Origin: an uncultured Bacteroidales bacterium | GTDB lineage: Bacteria > Bacteroidota > Bacteroidia > Bacteroidales > UBA932 | Assembly: GCA_900546445.1 (NCBI GenBank) | Contig: URCV01000026.1 | Span: 1-24,848, forward strand | Length of the DNA: 24,848 nucleotides | Direction of reading: 5' to 3' | Shown: one piece after another, positions 7,330 to 15,412 of the stretch | How the letters are laid out: every line of letters starts with the position of its first letter | Position numbering within the stretch: position 1 is the stretch's first letter | Translations under genes and position numbers: made by a program | The notes under the pieces: generated by a model | Told to the model about the DNA's origin: nothing | The model's database searches: none | Seen by the model: the letters and a program-made list of their open reading frames with translations, nothing else

Positions 7330-8808
7330 CTAGTAAGCTATTGCGAATACTACTCTTCCCTTCGAAGGCTTGCCTGAGTAGATGTCAAAGCCCTCTTCTT
7401 CGTTTACGAAACTGTCTACAGGGATGCAGCGGATAGTCGCCTTCGTCTCGTCCTTGATCTTTTGCTCGGTCTCGGCAGTGCCATCCCAGTGGCAGAGCAG
7501 GAATCCTCCCTTCTTGATCTCCTCCTTGAATTCGTCCCAGCTGTCGCACTTGCGCACCTTAGAGTCGCGAAGAGTCAGTGCCTTTTGATAGATATTATCC
7601 TGAATCTGAGCGAGCAACTCCTTAATGTACAGTTCGATGCCCTCGTCTTCGTGGGTAGATTTCTCGAGTGTGTCCCTTCTGGCCAATTCGACCGTCCCCG
7701 CAGCCAGGTCTCTCGCGCCCATGGCCAATCGCACCGGTACGCCCTTCAGCTCCCATTCTGCGAACTTGAATCCCGGACGCAGTGTGTCCCTGTCATCGAC
7801 CTTCACGCTGATGCCCAGGGCTTCGAGCTTGGCCTTGATTTCGTTAAACTTGGCCAATATCGCATCGTGCTCTTCTGCAGTCTTGTAGATAGGCACCATC
7901 ACTACTTGGATAGGGGCCAATGCCGGCGGCAGCACGAGGCCGTTATCGTCGCTGTGGGCCATGATCAGCGCGCCCATAAGACGGGTGCTCACTCCCCAAG
8001 AGGTAGCCCATACGTACTGCTCCTTGCCTTCCTTATCGGCATATTTTACATCGAATGATTTGGCGAAGTTCTGGCCCAGGAAGTGGGATGTACCTGCCTG
8101 CAGAGCTTTGCCGTCCTGCATCATGGCCTCGATGGTGAGTGTGTCGAGCGCTCCGGCAAACCTCTCGTTCGGGCTCTTGTGACCCACTATGACAGGCAGA
8201 GCCATAGTCTTGCGTGCGAAATCTGCGTAGACGTGAACCATCTCTACGGCCTTAGCCTGAGCCTCTTCCGAGGTGGCGTGGGCTGTGTGGCCTTCCTGCC
8301 ACAGGAACTCTGCGGTGCGAAGGAAAGGTCTGGTTCTCATCTCCCAACGTACTACATTACACCACTGGTTACAGAGAATAGGGAGGTCTCTCCACGATTT
8401 GATCCAGTTCTTGTAAACGCTCCAGATAATGGTCTCTGAAGTAGGTCTTACGATGAGCTCTTCCTCGAGCTTAGCGTTAGGGTCTACTATAACTCCCTTT
8501 CCGTCAGGGTCGTTCATAAGACGGTGGTGTGTAACGACTGCACATTCCTTAGCGAATCCCGCTACGTGCTCAGCCTCGCGGCTGAAGAAAGACTTAGGAA
8601 TGAAAAGAGGGAAGTAGGCGTTCTGTACGCCGGTTTTCTTAAACTCGGCATCGAGCGTAGCCTGCATCTTCTCCCAGATCGCGTATCCGTAAGGTTTGAT
8701 TACCATACATCCTCTCACTGCCGACTGCTCTGCCAGGTCGGCCTTAACTACCAGGTCGTTATACCACTGTGAGTAATTTTCACTTCTCGGTGTAATTTCT
8801 TTTGCCAT
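7330..8808 (-). CDS. proS: Prolyl-tRNA synthetase, short archaeal/eukaryal-like type
   Basis: Charges tRNA-Pro with proline; 492 aa. The length and order of domains fit the type lacking the bacterial editing (INS) insertion between motifs 2 and 3 and carrying an extra C-terminal domain. Class II signatures: PTSETIIW, then the motif-2 block NQWCNVVRWEMRTRPFLRTA with EFLWQEGHTAH, and motif 3 within TSWGVSTRLMGALIMAHSDD. An anticodon-binding domain follows. The C-terminal region has cysteines (KCDSWDEF, FLLCHWDG, TIRCIPV) and ends in the VFAIAY tail typical of this type, whose terminal Tyr is known to reach the active site. It is the first gene of the three-gene minus-strand operon. Confidence 0.96.
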   Translation of the reverse strand: MAKEITPRSENYSQWYNDLVVKADLAEQSAVRGCMVIKPYGYAIWEKMQATLDAEFKKTGVQNAYFPLFIPKSFFSREAEHVAGFAKECAVVTHHRLMNDPDGKGVIVDPNAKLEEELIVRPTSETIIWSVYKNWIKSWRDLPILCNQWCNVVRWEMRTRPFLRTAEFLWQEGHTAHATSEEAQAKAVEMVHVYADFARKTMALPVIVGHKSPNERFAGALDTLTIEAMMQDGKALQAGTSHFLGQNFAKSFDVKYADKEGKEQYVWATSWGVSTRLMGALIMAHSDDNGLVLPPALAPIQVVMVPIYKTAEEHDAILAKFNEIKAKLEALGISVKVDDRDTLRPGFKFAEWELKGVPVRLAMGARDLAAGTVELARRDTLEKSTHEDEGIELYIKELLAQIQDNIYQKALTLRDSKVRKCDSWDEFKEEIKKGGFLLCHWDGTAETEQKIKDETKATIRCIPVDSFVNEEEGFDIYSGKPSKGRVVFAIAY

Positions 8809-8892
8809 ATTTTGTGTTGTCTATTTTCGATAAAATGCCTATAATTGTAAGCCGGTGGTCGCGCTCGATTCCTCGGGTACGATTATTGCGTG

Positions 8893-8900
8893 CAAAGATA
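8893..8900 (-). promoter_or_regulatory. -7 promoter box of the proS operon
   Basis: Read on the minus strand this is TATCTTTG, an exact TAnnTTTG match, 84 bases before the proS ATG, in the 118-base divergent gap. No TTG is found at 19 bases upstream, so the -33 element is weak. I see no riboswitch in the approximately 80-base leader. Confidence 0.5.
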
Positions 8901-8926
8901 CAAATTTTTATTATAGGAGATTCACT

Positions 8927-9748
8927 ATGAGACGCAGTTTTATTCTAATGCTTGTTTTGTCCTGCGCTTTGGTGTCCTGCGGAACTGCGGGACAGTATGC
9001 GGACAACTATAGATACCAGGACGGCATCTATTATCGCGGCGTTCCTGCGGGTGAAGAGGTCGCGTTAGCTGAAAATGAATCGGGGAAGCAGTTTAACGAC
9101 AAGATAAAGGTTCAGTACGACGAATATGGCTGGAGCTCCGCAAAGACTTATAGCAGCATAATTCTCGTGCCTACGGTAGGCTGGCCGTATGGCTACAGCT
9201 CATGGTACTGGGGTAATCCGTGGTATTACGGAAGCTCGTGGTACTACTATCGAGACCCGTGGTACTATGGAAGTCCGTGGTATTGGGATTCGTGGTATTG
9301 GAACGACTGGTACTACAGGCCATACTGGCATTACGACCATTACTACTATCATCATCACTATCACCCGCACTATCACGGGTACTATAAGAGTACCACCTAC
9401 ACTCCTCACGCGGGAGTGTCGATGAGACAATCGCCGAATTCGACAAGAGTTCGCACTTCTTCTGCAACGCGAGGTACTTCTTCTGCATCTTATAATAATG
9501 GAAGGACTAACTCCTCGACTTACCGCAGGACGCCTTCTACGACAAACGGCAGCAGTTCTTCGTACAGACGCTCTACTCCTTCGAGAAGCAGCTCTTCTTC
9601 TACGCCATCGTATAACGGAGGCAGCAGTAGAGGCAGCAGTTTCAATAGCTCCGGAAGCTCTTCAAGCAGGAGTTCGGGAGGCTCGTTCAGGAGTTCCGGC
9701 GGCGGCTCATCCCACAGCGGTGGCGGAGTGTCGCGAGGACGCAGATAG
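8927..9748 (+). CDS. Lipoprotein with Trp/Tyr-rich repeats and Ser/Gly-rich tail
   Basis: 273 aa. An N-terminal lipoprotein signal ends LVSC-G, with the acylated cysteine at about residue 18, so the protein should be membrane-anchored in the envelope. Residues about 85-130 are a run of short WYYG/WYW repeats (WGNPWYYGSSWYYYRDPWYYG). Next come a His/Tyr-rich stretch (YHHHYHPHYHGYY), a short Thr-rich part, and about 100 residues dominated by Ser, Arg and Gly. I know no biochemical role for such a protein; low complexity, surface exposure or polymer binding are guesses. The ATG at 8927 has AGGAGA at 8915-8920; an upstream in-frame GTG does not give a better signal. The gene is divergent from proS and 32 bases ahead of the FadL-like gene. 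Confidence 0.8.
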   Translation: MRRSFILMLVLSCALVSCGTAGQYADNYRYQDGIYYRGVPAGEEVALAENESGKQFNDKIKVQYDEYGWSSAKTYSSIILVPTVGWPYGYSSWYWGNPWYYGSSWYYYRDPWYYGSPWYWDSWYWNDWYYRPYWHYDHYYYHHHYHPHYHGYYKSTTYTPHAGVSMRQSPNSTRVRTSSATRGTSSASYNNGRTNSSTYRRTPSTTNGSSSSYRRSTPSRSSSSSTPSYNGGSSRGSSFNSSGSSSSRSSGGSFRSSGGGSSHSGGGVSRGRR

Positions 9749-9780
9749 TTAGCTTGTTATAATTTTTAAAAGAAAAGAGT

Positions 9781-11457
9781 ATGAAAAGGTATATTGTATC
9801 AGGTTTGCTGGTGTTGTCTAGTCTGGGCCTAAGCGCTCAGTCCATGTACGACGCATATACTTTTGGCGCTACCGATTATTTGGGGACGGCTCGTGTGGTA
9901 GGACTTGGCGGCGCTGTAGGTGCTGTGGGTTCCGACCTGGGAACCATCGGAGTAAATCCTGCTGGTTCGGCGGTGGCTTCGTATTCACAGTTCGTAGTTT
10001 CACCTTCGCTGAGTATGTCTCGCACGCAGACTTCTTATGCGCTTAATCCTTCTTCGAATTACGGCGCATCTAACAAGATCGGGCGTAATAAGCTTAAACT
10101 CCCTAATATAGGACTCACGACCAGGTTTAATTCCATATTGTCTTCCGATGCCAGCGTGACCTTCGGCTTCGTGATGAACACCACTTACGACTATAACTAC
10201 GAGCATTCCGGTTCGGGCATAAACGGGTATTCGTCGAAGTTCGCGGAGATGGCGCGTGCCGCACAGGGAATCACGAACGAAGCGCTGGGCAGCAGCTCGT
10301 TTTACGATAATTCGGCCAATTCATCCCTCTGGGATGTAGCCATGGGTTATAAAATAGGCCTTATAAACGGCTATGGCGCCGACGGTAATTATGTAGGATG
10401 TACGGAAGTGCTTACTTCTGATGGTCGCAGATATGTTCCGGGTAACCTTAACCAGCGTTCGCATCAGATTACTTCAGGAGTTAAGAACGACATTATCCTG
10501 AACCTGGCTTGGAATTTCTCTAACAAATTCTATTTGGGATTCAACCTCGGCCTTCCTTATCTGGGTTATGATAATGTGGAGCGCTATAGCGAGGTGGCTC
10601 AGGTAGTGGAAGAGTTCCCTATACAGTTCACCTATTCCGACGGAAGCGTGCAGAACACTTATTTCGATAATGCTACCTATCAGTATAATTATACAGCAGC
10701 AGGTTCAGGTATGTACGGAAAGGTAGGTGCCATCTACCTTCCTGTCGCAGGGCTGAGACTCGGATTTGCGTACCAGACTCCTACGGTTATGGACATTACC
10801 GAGACTTGGATGCATAGCGGTAGGGTAGCCTATGCCGACGGCTCCGCTTATTCGGGTTCCAGTCGTGAAGGCTCTTATAAATACACTGTGATTACTCCTA
10901 GGCATTTCGACTTCGCACTCGCATATACATTTGGACGTAAGGGACTTATCAGTGCCGACGTGTCCATCGAGGATTATGGCTCGGTGCGTTTCATAGATAG
11001 TTACGACGATTCTGCCTTTAATTTCGTAAATGCCGCTACTTCGGCTTTCAGCGGCAAGGCATATAACTATAGGATAGGCGCAGAGTTTAACTTGACGAGT
11101 AATCTCGCCATCCGTGGTGGCGCAAACATCCTTACATCTGCCGAGAAGTACTATATGGTAGGTGGAGAGAAGTTCTACTATTCAGACTATAACGACGATT
11201 ATTACTACGGAAGGAAGGAACTTCCGGGTAATGGTAGCTATGTTAATGATATCCGATACAGTTATTCCTTAGGTTTGGGATATAATCCTACAGGCTCATT
11301 CTTCGCGGACTTCGCAGTTCGTTGGACGACGATGCCTTCGACTACTTACCAGCCTTACTATAACTACACGGATAGTGGTGTGGAGTATTATTCACCTCTT
11401 TACCGCGTGAACAAAACGCTTTTGAACGCAGTTTTGACGCTTGGATGGAGGTTTTAA
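9781..11457 (+). CDS. FadL/OMPP1-like outer-membrane protein
   Basis: 558 aa with a signal peptide ending LGLSAQ. The early segment TARVVGLGGAVGAVGSDLGTIGVNPAG corresponds to the 'GGA...D.....NPAG' N-terminal hatch signature of the FadL/OMPP1/TodX family of outer-membrane transport barrels. The remainder is strands of alternating Tyr/Ser/Asn residues, ending TLGWRF with a C-terminal Phe, as barrels require. FadL-type proteins carry hydrophobic molecules across the outer membrane; the substrate here is unknown. The gene stops 9 bases before lpxD, so it is very likely in the same transcript as the lipid A genes, which fits an envelope-building operon. A purine-rich AAAGAAAAGAG precedes the ATG. 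Confidence 0.78.
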   Translation: MKRYIVSGLLVLSSLGLSAQSMYDAYTFGATDYLGTARVVGLGGAVGAVGSDLGTIGVNPAGSAVASYSQFVVSPSLSMSRTQTSYALNPSSNYGASNKIGRNKLKLPNIGLTTRFNSILSSDASVTFGFVMNTTYDYNYEHSGSGINGYSSKFAEMARAAQGITNEALGSSSFYDNSANSSLWDVAMGYKIGLINGYGADGNYVGCTEVLTSDGRRYVPGNLNQRSHQITSGVKNDIILNLAWNFSNKFYLGFNLGLPYLGYDNVERYSEVAQVVEEFPIQFTYSDGSVQNTYFDNATYQYNYTAAGSGMYGKVGAIYLPVAGLRLGFAYQTPTVMDITETWMHSGRVAYADGSAYSGSSREGSYKYTVITPRHFDFALAYTFGRKGLISADVSIEDYGSVRFIDSYDDSAFNFVNAATSAFSGKAYNYRIGAEFNLTSNLAIRGGANILTSAEKYYMVGGEKFYYSDYNDDYYYGRKELPGNGSYVNDIRYSYSLGLGYNPTGSFFADFAVRWTTMPSTTYQPYYNYTDSGVEYYSPLYRVNKTLLNAVLTLGWRF

Positions 11458-11466
11458 CCTGAGATA

Positions 11467-12453
11467 ATGAAATTTACTGCTAAAGAGTTGGCCGAGGTGT
11501 TGCACGGCAGCGTAGAGGGAAATCCTGCTGCCGAAGCCACTTCGTTTGCTAAGATTGAACACGGAAAACCGGGGAATTTGTGTTTCTTCGCTAACCCCAA
11601 ATATGAGCATTACGTTTACACCAGCAAGGCATCCATCTTGCTGGTGAATAACGATTTTAAGCCGTCTGCCGAAGTCGAGCCCACGCTCGTGCGTGTGGAG
11701 AATGCCTATAGTGCATTGGCAGAATTGCTTGACTATGTAAACAAACAGCACAAATCATATAAGCGCCACCGCGGCAGGTGCCGATTGGCATTCAGCTCGA
11801 AGATAGGCCGAAAGGTGTGGATAGGGGATTATGTCACTGTGGGTAAGAAGTCCGTAGTAGGCGATTATACTCGCATCTGCGATAATGTCAGCATCGGGGA
11901 GAATGTCCGGATAGGGTCGAAATGCGTCATCTACCCGGGCGTGGTGATATTCCCGAATACCGTTATCGGGGACAGGACCATTCTGCACGCAGGCTGTGTA
12001 ATCGGAGACGATGGTTTCGGCAATGCACCGCAGCCGGATGGCACTTGGAAGAAAATCGAGCACGTGGGTAATGTGATTATCGGAAACGATGTGGAGATAG
12101 GCTCGAATACCACCATTGACAAGGCTCCTATGGAGTCTACGATTATCGGCGATGGTGTAAGGATAGATAATCTATGCCAAATCGCCCACAATGTGCAGAT
12201 CGGTGATAACACCGTGATGGCTGCGCTGTCGGGAATAGCAGGCTCAGCGGTGATAGGCAAGAGTTGTATAATAGCCGGTCAGGTGGGTATCGTAGGTCAC
12301 GTGAAGGTGGCTGACAAGACCACTGTGGCAGCACAGGCCGGAGTTATAGGAAACGTCAGAAAGAGCGGGCAGGTCCTGGTGGGTATGCCGGCCATTCCTC
12401 ATTCTACTTTTATGCGAGCATACGCAAAGTTTAAGGCTAGTGGAGAGGAGTAA
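11467..12453 (+). CDS. lpxD: UDP-3-O-acylglucosamine N-acyltransferase
   Basis: Third enzyme of lipid A synthesis: transfers a 3-hydroxyacyl group from acyl-ACP to the 2-amino group of UDP-3-O-acylglucosamine on the cytoplasmic side. 328 aa, near the 341 aa of E. coli LpxD. The N-terminal uridine-binding domain (residues 1-100, with GNLCFFANPKYEHYV) is followed by hexapeptide repeats forming a left-handed beta-helix. The catalytic His is at residue 241 in CQIAHNVQIGDN, matching E. coli His239. Order lpxD, lpxC, lpxA is the Bacteroidales arrangement, but a promoter box in the gap suggests lpxC can also be transcribed on its own. Confidence 0.96.
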   Translation: MKFTAKELAEVLHGSVEGNPAAEATSFAKIEHGKPGNLCFFANPKYEHYVYTSKASILLVNNDFKPSAEVEPTLVRVENAYSALAELLDYVNKQHKSYKRHRGRCRLAFSSKIGRKVWIGDYVTVGKKSVVGDYTRICDNVSIGENVRIGSKCVIYPGVVIFPNTVIGDRTILHAGCVIGDDGFGNAPQPDGTWKKIEHVGNVIIGNDVEIGSNTTIDKAPMESTIIGDGVRIDNLCQIAHNVQIGDNTVMAALSGIAGSAVIGKSCIIAGQVGIVGHVKVADKTTVAAQAGVIGNVRKSGQVLVGMPAIPHSTFMRAYAKFKASGEE

Positions 12454-12477
12454 TTAAAAATATTAAAAAAATATTTA

Positions 12478-12485
12478 TATCTTTG
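12478..12485 (+). promoter_or_regulatory. -7 promoter box of lpxC
   Basis: TATCTTTG follows a very AT-rich stretch (12451-12480) in the 51-base lpxD-lpxC gap and matches TAnnTTTG. The expected start point lies near 12490, giving a leader of about 15 bases to the ATG at 12505. No exact TTG is present at the -33 distance; TTA lies at 12454-12456. Confidence 0.6.
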
Positions 12486-12504
12486 CGCCCACAAAAAACA
12501 GAGA

Positions 12505-13395
12505 ATGAATCAGAAAACGCTAAAAAACACATATACTTTCGAGGGTCGAGGCCTTCATTCCGGCAAGATGTCGCATATGAAAGTGTGCCCCGCACCTGTA
12601 AATACAGGCATTCGCTTCCATCGCACCGACTTGGGTGAGGATGCATTCGTAGACGCCATCGCCGAGAACGTGTCGCTTACTTCCAGAAGTACGACCATCT
12701 CTAAGGGAAAGGTTTCGGTGAGCACCATCGAGCATTTGCTTTCCGCACTTACCGGATTGGGCGTGGATAATGCTTTGATCGAGGTAGATAACGTGGAGGT
12801 TCCTATTCTGGACGGAAGCGCTGAATATTATGTAAAGGCGATTTATCCGGATGGACTTGAGGAGCAGGATGCCGAGAGAAAGTATATCGAGATAGGCAGT
12901 GAGTTTACATATAAGGATGAGAAGACAGGGTCTTACATAAAGTTGATTCCGGACGACCATCCTAGCTACGAGGTTACCATCGACTTCAATTCGAGGGTGC
13001 TGGGCGTTCAGACCGTCAAATGGGACCCGTCTATGGACTATGTACACGAGATAGCTCCTTGCAGGACATTCTGTTTCCTTCACGAGATTCAGCTCCTCGC
13101 GAGCTTGGGACTCATTAAGGGCGGCGACGTGGAGAATGCCATCGTGGTGGTGGAGAAGCCGGTGTCCGAGCAGAAGATTGCCAAATTGGCCAAGACCTTC
13201 GGACATCCTGAACTGAGGGTGACCGAGCAGGGGTATCTCAGTAATCTCAAACTGCATTTCCCGGACGAGTGCGGAAGGCATAAACTCCTGGACATCATAG
13301 GTGATTTGAGACTTGTCGGCGGATTCTTGAATGCGAAGGTTGTCGCATACAAGCCGGGACATAAAATTAATACAAAGGTTGCGAAACTTATATAA
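12505..13395 (+). CDS. lpxC: UDP-3-O-acyl-GlcNAc deacetylase without FabZ domain
   Basis: Zinc hydrolase of the first committed step of lipid A synthesis, removing acetate from UDP-3-O-acyl-GlcNAc. 296 aa. GRGLHSG opens the fold. The zinc ligands are His77 (TIEHLLSAL), His259 and Asp263 (RHKLLDIIGDL); the catalytic partner is His286 in YKPGHKIN. In the Bacteroides relatives I know, this domain is followed by a fused FabZ dehydratase making a protein of about 460 aa. Here the gene stops 10 codons after the last catalytic residue and lpxA starts 12 bases later, so the fusion is absent and no fabZ lies nearby. The LpxC domain itself is complete, so I read this as a normal stand-alone enzyme rather than a truncation. 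Confidence 0.95.
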   Translation: MNQKTLKNTYTFEGRGLHSGKMSHMKVCPAPVNTGIRFHRTDLGEDAFVDAIAENVSLTSRSTTISKGKVSVSTIEHLLSALTGLGVDNALIEVDNVEVPILDGSAEYYVKAIYPDGLEEQDAERKYIEIGSEFTYKDEKTGSYIKLIPDDHPSYEVTIDFNSRVLGVQTVKWDPSMDYVHEIAPCRTFCFLHEIQLLASLGLIKGGDVENAIVVVEKPVSEQKIAKLAKTFGHPELRVTEQGYLSNLKLHFPDECGRHKLLDIIGDLRLVGGFLNAKVVAYKPGHKINTKVAKLI

Positions 13396-13407
13396 AAATT
13401 TTAGGAA

Positions 13408-14220
13408 ATGACTAATATTCATCCACTTGCTACGGTTCACCCGGGCGCTAAGATAGGCGATAACGTCGAAATTGGACCTTATGCCTTTATAGATGATAAT
13501 GTAGTGATAGGCGATGGCTGCAAGATCTACCCTCACGCTACGATTTTTTCGTATGTGAAGATGGGTAAGGATTGCTGCGTATTCCCTGGCGCGGTAGTCG
13601 GTGCTGTTCCTCAGGATTTGAAGTTTGACGGAGAGGTTACTTACGTCGAGATTGGGGACAGAGTGAACATTCGTGAGTGTGCCACTATCAATCGAGGCAC
13701 GAAAGCAAGCGGAAAAGGTGTTACGAGAATCGGTAACGACGTGCTCATTATGTCTTATGTTCACGTGGCTCACGACTGTACGGTGGGTAATCACTGTATT
13801 TTGGTAAGCTATGTGGGTATAGCAGGTGAGACCGACGTAGATGATTGGGCTATCCTGGGCGGAAGCACCGTGGTTCACCAGTTCTCACATATCGGTAAGC
13901 ACGCTATGGTAGGCGGCGGCAGTAAGGTTAACAAGGACATCCCGCCGTATTCGCTTTGCGGAAGAGACCCTATCAGCTTCGCGGGCATTAACATCGTAGG
14001 TCTTCGTCGTCGCGGATTCGATTCAGACACGGTTCGCTTCATCAGGGACATCTACGATACCATCTATCATCAGGGTAATAACGTAACCGATGCTTTGGCT
14101 AAGGTCGAGGCCGGGTTCCCTGACACACCTGAGAAGTTTGAGATCGTTAATTTCATTAAGAATTCCAAGCGTGGTATCGTTAGGTCTAACGATGGCAACG
14201 ATAAGGGATTTGTAGAATAA
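13408..14220 (+). CDS. lpxA: Acyl-[ACP]-UDP-GlcNAc O-acyltransferase
   Basis: First enzyme of lipid A synthesis: places a 3-hydroxyacyl chain on UDP-GlcNAc. 270 aa. A left-handed beta-helix of hexapeptide repeats (IGDNVEIGPYAFI and onward) is followed by a helical C-terminal domain starting near GLRRRGF. The catalytic His is His122 in VHVAHDCTVGNHC (E. coli His125). VHQF and the Gly matching E. coli Gly173, which sets chain length, are kept, compatible with a long acyl chain. The residue aligned with E. coli His144 is Glu141 (GIAGETDVDD), a change in a substrate-contact position. AGGAA precedes the ATG. The stop overlaps the next gene by one base (TAATG). Confidence 0.96.
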   Translation: MTNIHPLATVHPGAKIGDNVEIGPYAFIDDNVVIGDGCKIYPHATIFSYVKMGKDCCVFPGAVVGAVPQDLKFDGEVTYVEIGDRVNIRECATINRGTKASGKGVTRIGNDVLIMSYVHVAHDCTVGNHCILVSYVGIAGETDVDDWAILGGSTVVHQFSHIGKHAMVGGGSKVNKDIPPYSLCGRDPISFAGINIVGLRRRGFDSDTVRFIRDIYDTIYHQGNNVTDALAKVEAGFPDTPEKFEIVNFIKNSKRGIVRSNDGNDKGFVE

Positions 14221-14807
14221 TGCTGCTTTCCACAGCTTATTTTCCACCTATAGAGTATTTTGCCTTAATGGCGAAATGCTCTATTGTTTATATGGAGGGG
14301 TGCGAGAGTTATGCCAAGCAGTCCTACCGTAACAGGTGCAGGATTCTTACGGCCAATGGGGTCGAGGACCTGCGGGTGCCGATAGTGCACGGCCCTTCCA
14401 AACTAATCACAGACATCTGCGTCGACTACAAGACCCCGTGGGTTCGACAGAGCGAGTACGCCATAGAGTCGGCCTATTATAACTCGCCATTTTTCGAGTA
14501 CTATAAGGATGAGTTGTTCGCCATATTGGACGCACACCCGGAAAGGCTCTGGGATTTGAACTTGCAGATTATCGAGTTCTTCTGCAGGAAGATAGGCATC
14601 GCCCCGCAGATCGTTCGAACTTCGGACTTCACTATGCCTTCGGATGATTCTCAGGACCATCGTTTCTCGATTCATCCTAAAAAGGAGTCGTCTTACGAGG
14701 CTCGTCCATACTATCAGGTATTCCGCGACAAATGGGGTTTCGTCCCTAATCTATCCATAATGGACCTTCTCTTCAACGAAGGCTCCGAAAGCATCTGCTA
14801 TTTCTAG
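14220..14807 (+). CDS. WbqC-like family protein
   Basis: 195 aa. The N-terminus (LLSTAYFPPIEYFALM...YMEGCESYAKQSYRNRC) and the later W/Y-rich segments (YYNSPFFEYY, RPYYQVF...GFVPNLSIMDLLFNEG) are those of the WbqC family, named from an O-antigen locus gene. Its reaction is not established. The one-base overlap with lpxA and the position at the end of the lipid A operon support a role in surface polysaccharide or lipid metabolism, which is inference. No signal peptide or membrane segment is visible, so it is probably cytoplasmic. Confidence 0.85.
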   Translation: MLLSTAYFPPIEYFALMAKCSIVYMEGCESYAKQSYRNRCRILTANGVEDLRVPIVHGPSKLITDICVDYKTPWVRQSEYAIESAYYNSPFFEYYKDELFAILDAHPERLWDLNLQIIEFFCRKIGIAPQIVRTSDFTMPSDDSQDHRFSIHPKKESSYEARPYYQVFRDKWGFVPNLSIMDLLFNEGSESICYF

Positions 14808-14810
14808 GTG

Positions 14811-14832
14811 GGTGGAAGCAGAAACTTCCGCC
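14811..14832 (+). terminator. Possible terminator hairpin after wbqC
   Basis: GGTGGAAG and CTTCCGCC can pair (one T-G wobble) around a 6-base loop, 4 bases after the wbqC stop. There is no T-run behind it, so its strength as a terminator is doubtful. The right arm also begins the repeat unit at 14825. Confidence 0.3.
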
Positions 14833-14970
14833 AATTCACTTTGGCAGGGCGGACGGCGTAGAGTGCATTCAAACTCTCTCCACCTTGGCAGGGAGGTATC
14901 GATATACGCGTTTTGTGGCACATTGGCTGCCAAAGTGAAATTGACGAACTAGTCTCAATGGCCTCCCGTC
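14825..14970. repeat. Intergenic palindromic repeat, copy A1
   Basis: It begins CTTCCGCCAATTCACTTTGG and ends GGCCTCCCGTC, like copy A2 at 15200-15375. It contains a perfect 13-base inverted repeat, TTCACTTTGGCAG (14835-14847) and CTGCCAAAGTGAA (14927-14939). Compared with A2 it lacks an internal block of about 30 bases. Confidence 0.75.
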
Positions 14971-15010
14971 TGGTATATCGTGGTTCTTGTCGGAGGAGAT
15001 GCTTCTCGAC

Positions 15011-15113
15011 GTCGTTTTATCCGGTGAAAGGCCACTTTGGCTGGATGGGAACGCTCCCAATGACGTTTTGTCCGGTGAAAGGCGGGTTTGCCCGGATGGG
15101 GCGCTCGCAGAAG
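15011..15113. repeat. Two tandem copies of short repeat C
   Basis: Unit C1 (15011-15058) and unit C2 (15061-15113) share CGTTTTnTCCGGTGAAAGGC, then a TTTGnCnGGATGGG block and GCTC. TCCGG at the left and CCGGA at the right of C2 can pair. Related copies are at 15371-15412 and 21102-21144. Confidence 0.7.
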
Positions 15114-15199
15114 GCCCGCATCATTATTCTGGCAGATGGTCGCCCTGTTGCTTTGGGTGTACTTGTTGATTCGCGGAGCCTCGCAAAATGCTGTGGGGG

Positions 15200-15375
15200 C
15201 TTCCGCCAATTCACTTTGGCAAGGAGGATGGCGTAGAACGCACTCTGTTAAGGGTGGCTTGCCAAAGTGAGACTTATTTAGCTTCACTTTGGCAGGGAGA
15301 TGCCAGTATACACACTTCTGGGGCACAGTCGCTGCCAAAGTGATTTTGATGAGGTAGTTTCACTGGCCTCCCGTC
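15200..15375. repeat. Intergenic palindromic repeat, copy A2
   Basis: Same ends as A1 at 14825-14970, with two nested inverted pairs. TCACTTTGGCAA (15211-15222) pairs with TTGCCAAAGTGA (15259-15270). TCACTTTGGCAG (15284-15295) pairs with CTGCCAAAGTGA (15332-15343). It is followed directly by a C unit. Confidence 0.75.
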
Positions 15376-15412
15376 CGGTGAGAAGGGGGTTTGGCCGGAT
15401 GAAACGCTCTTG
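15371..15412. repeat. Short repeat C, copy C3
   Basis: CCGTCCGGTGAGAAGGGGGTTTGGCCGGATGAAACGCTC-type unit, overlapping the end of copy A2. The remainder of the gene-free stretch, 15413-15531, shows no further repeat or gene I can support. Confidence 0.65.

Noticed and set aside
8809..8926. Riboswitch or T-box before proS
   Set aside because: No specifier hairpin or T-box sequence is visible in the leader of about 80 bases.
12520..13878. A 452-codon open frame on the minus strand antisense to lpxC and lpxA
   Set aside because: The product has no recognisable domain and lies wholly opposite two well-conserved genes; it is a by-product of their codon use.
14955..15338. Open frames of 60-127 codons in the repeat region
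   Set aside because: They read through the repeat units in several frames and on both strands, producing the same short peptides from each copy; no independent coding signal.
14825..15412. CRISPR array
   Set aside because: The repeats are few, long, unequal and palindromic, spacing is irregular, and no cas genes are present.
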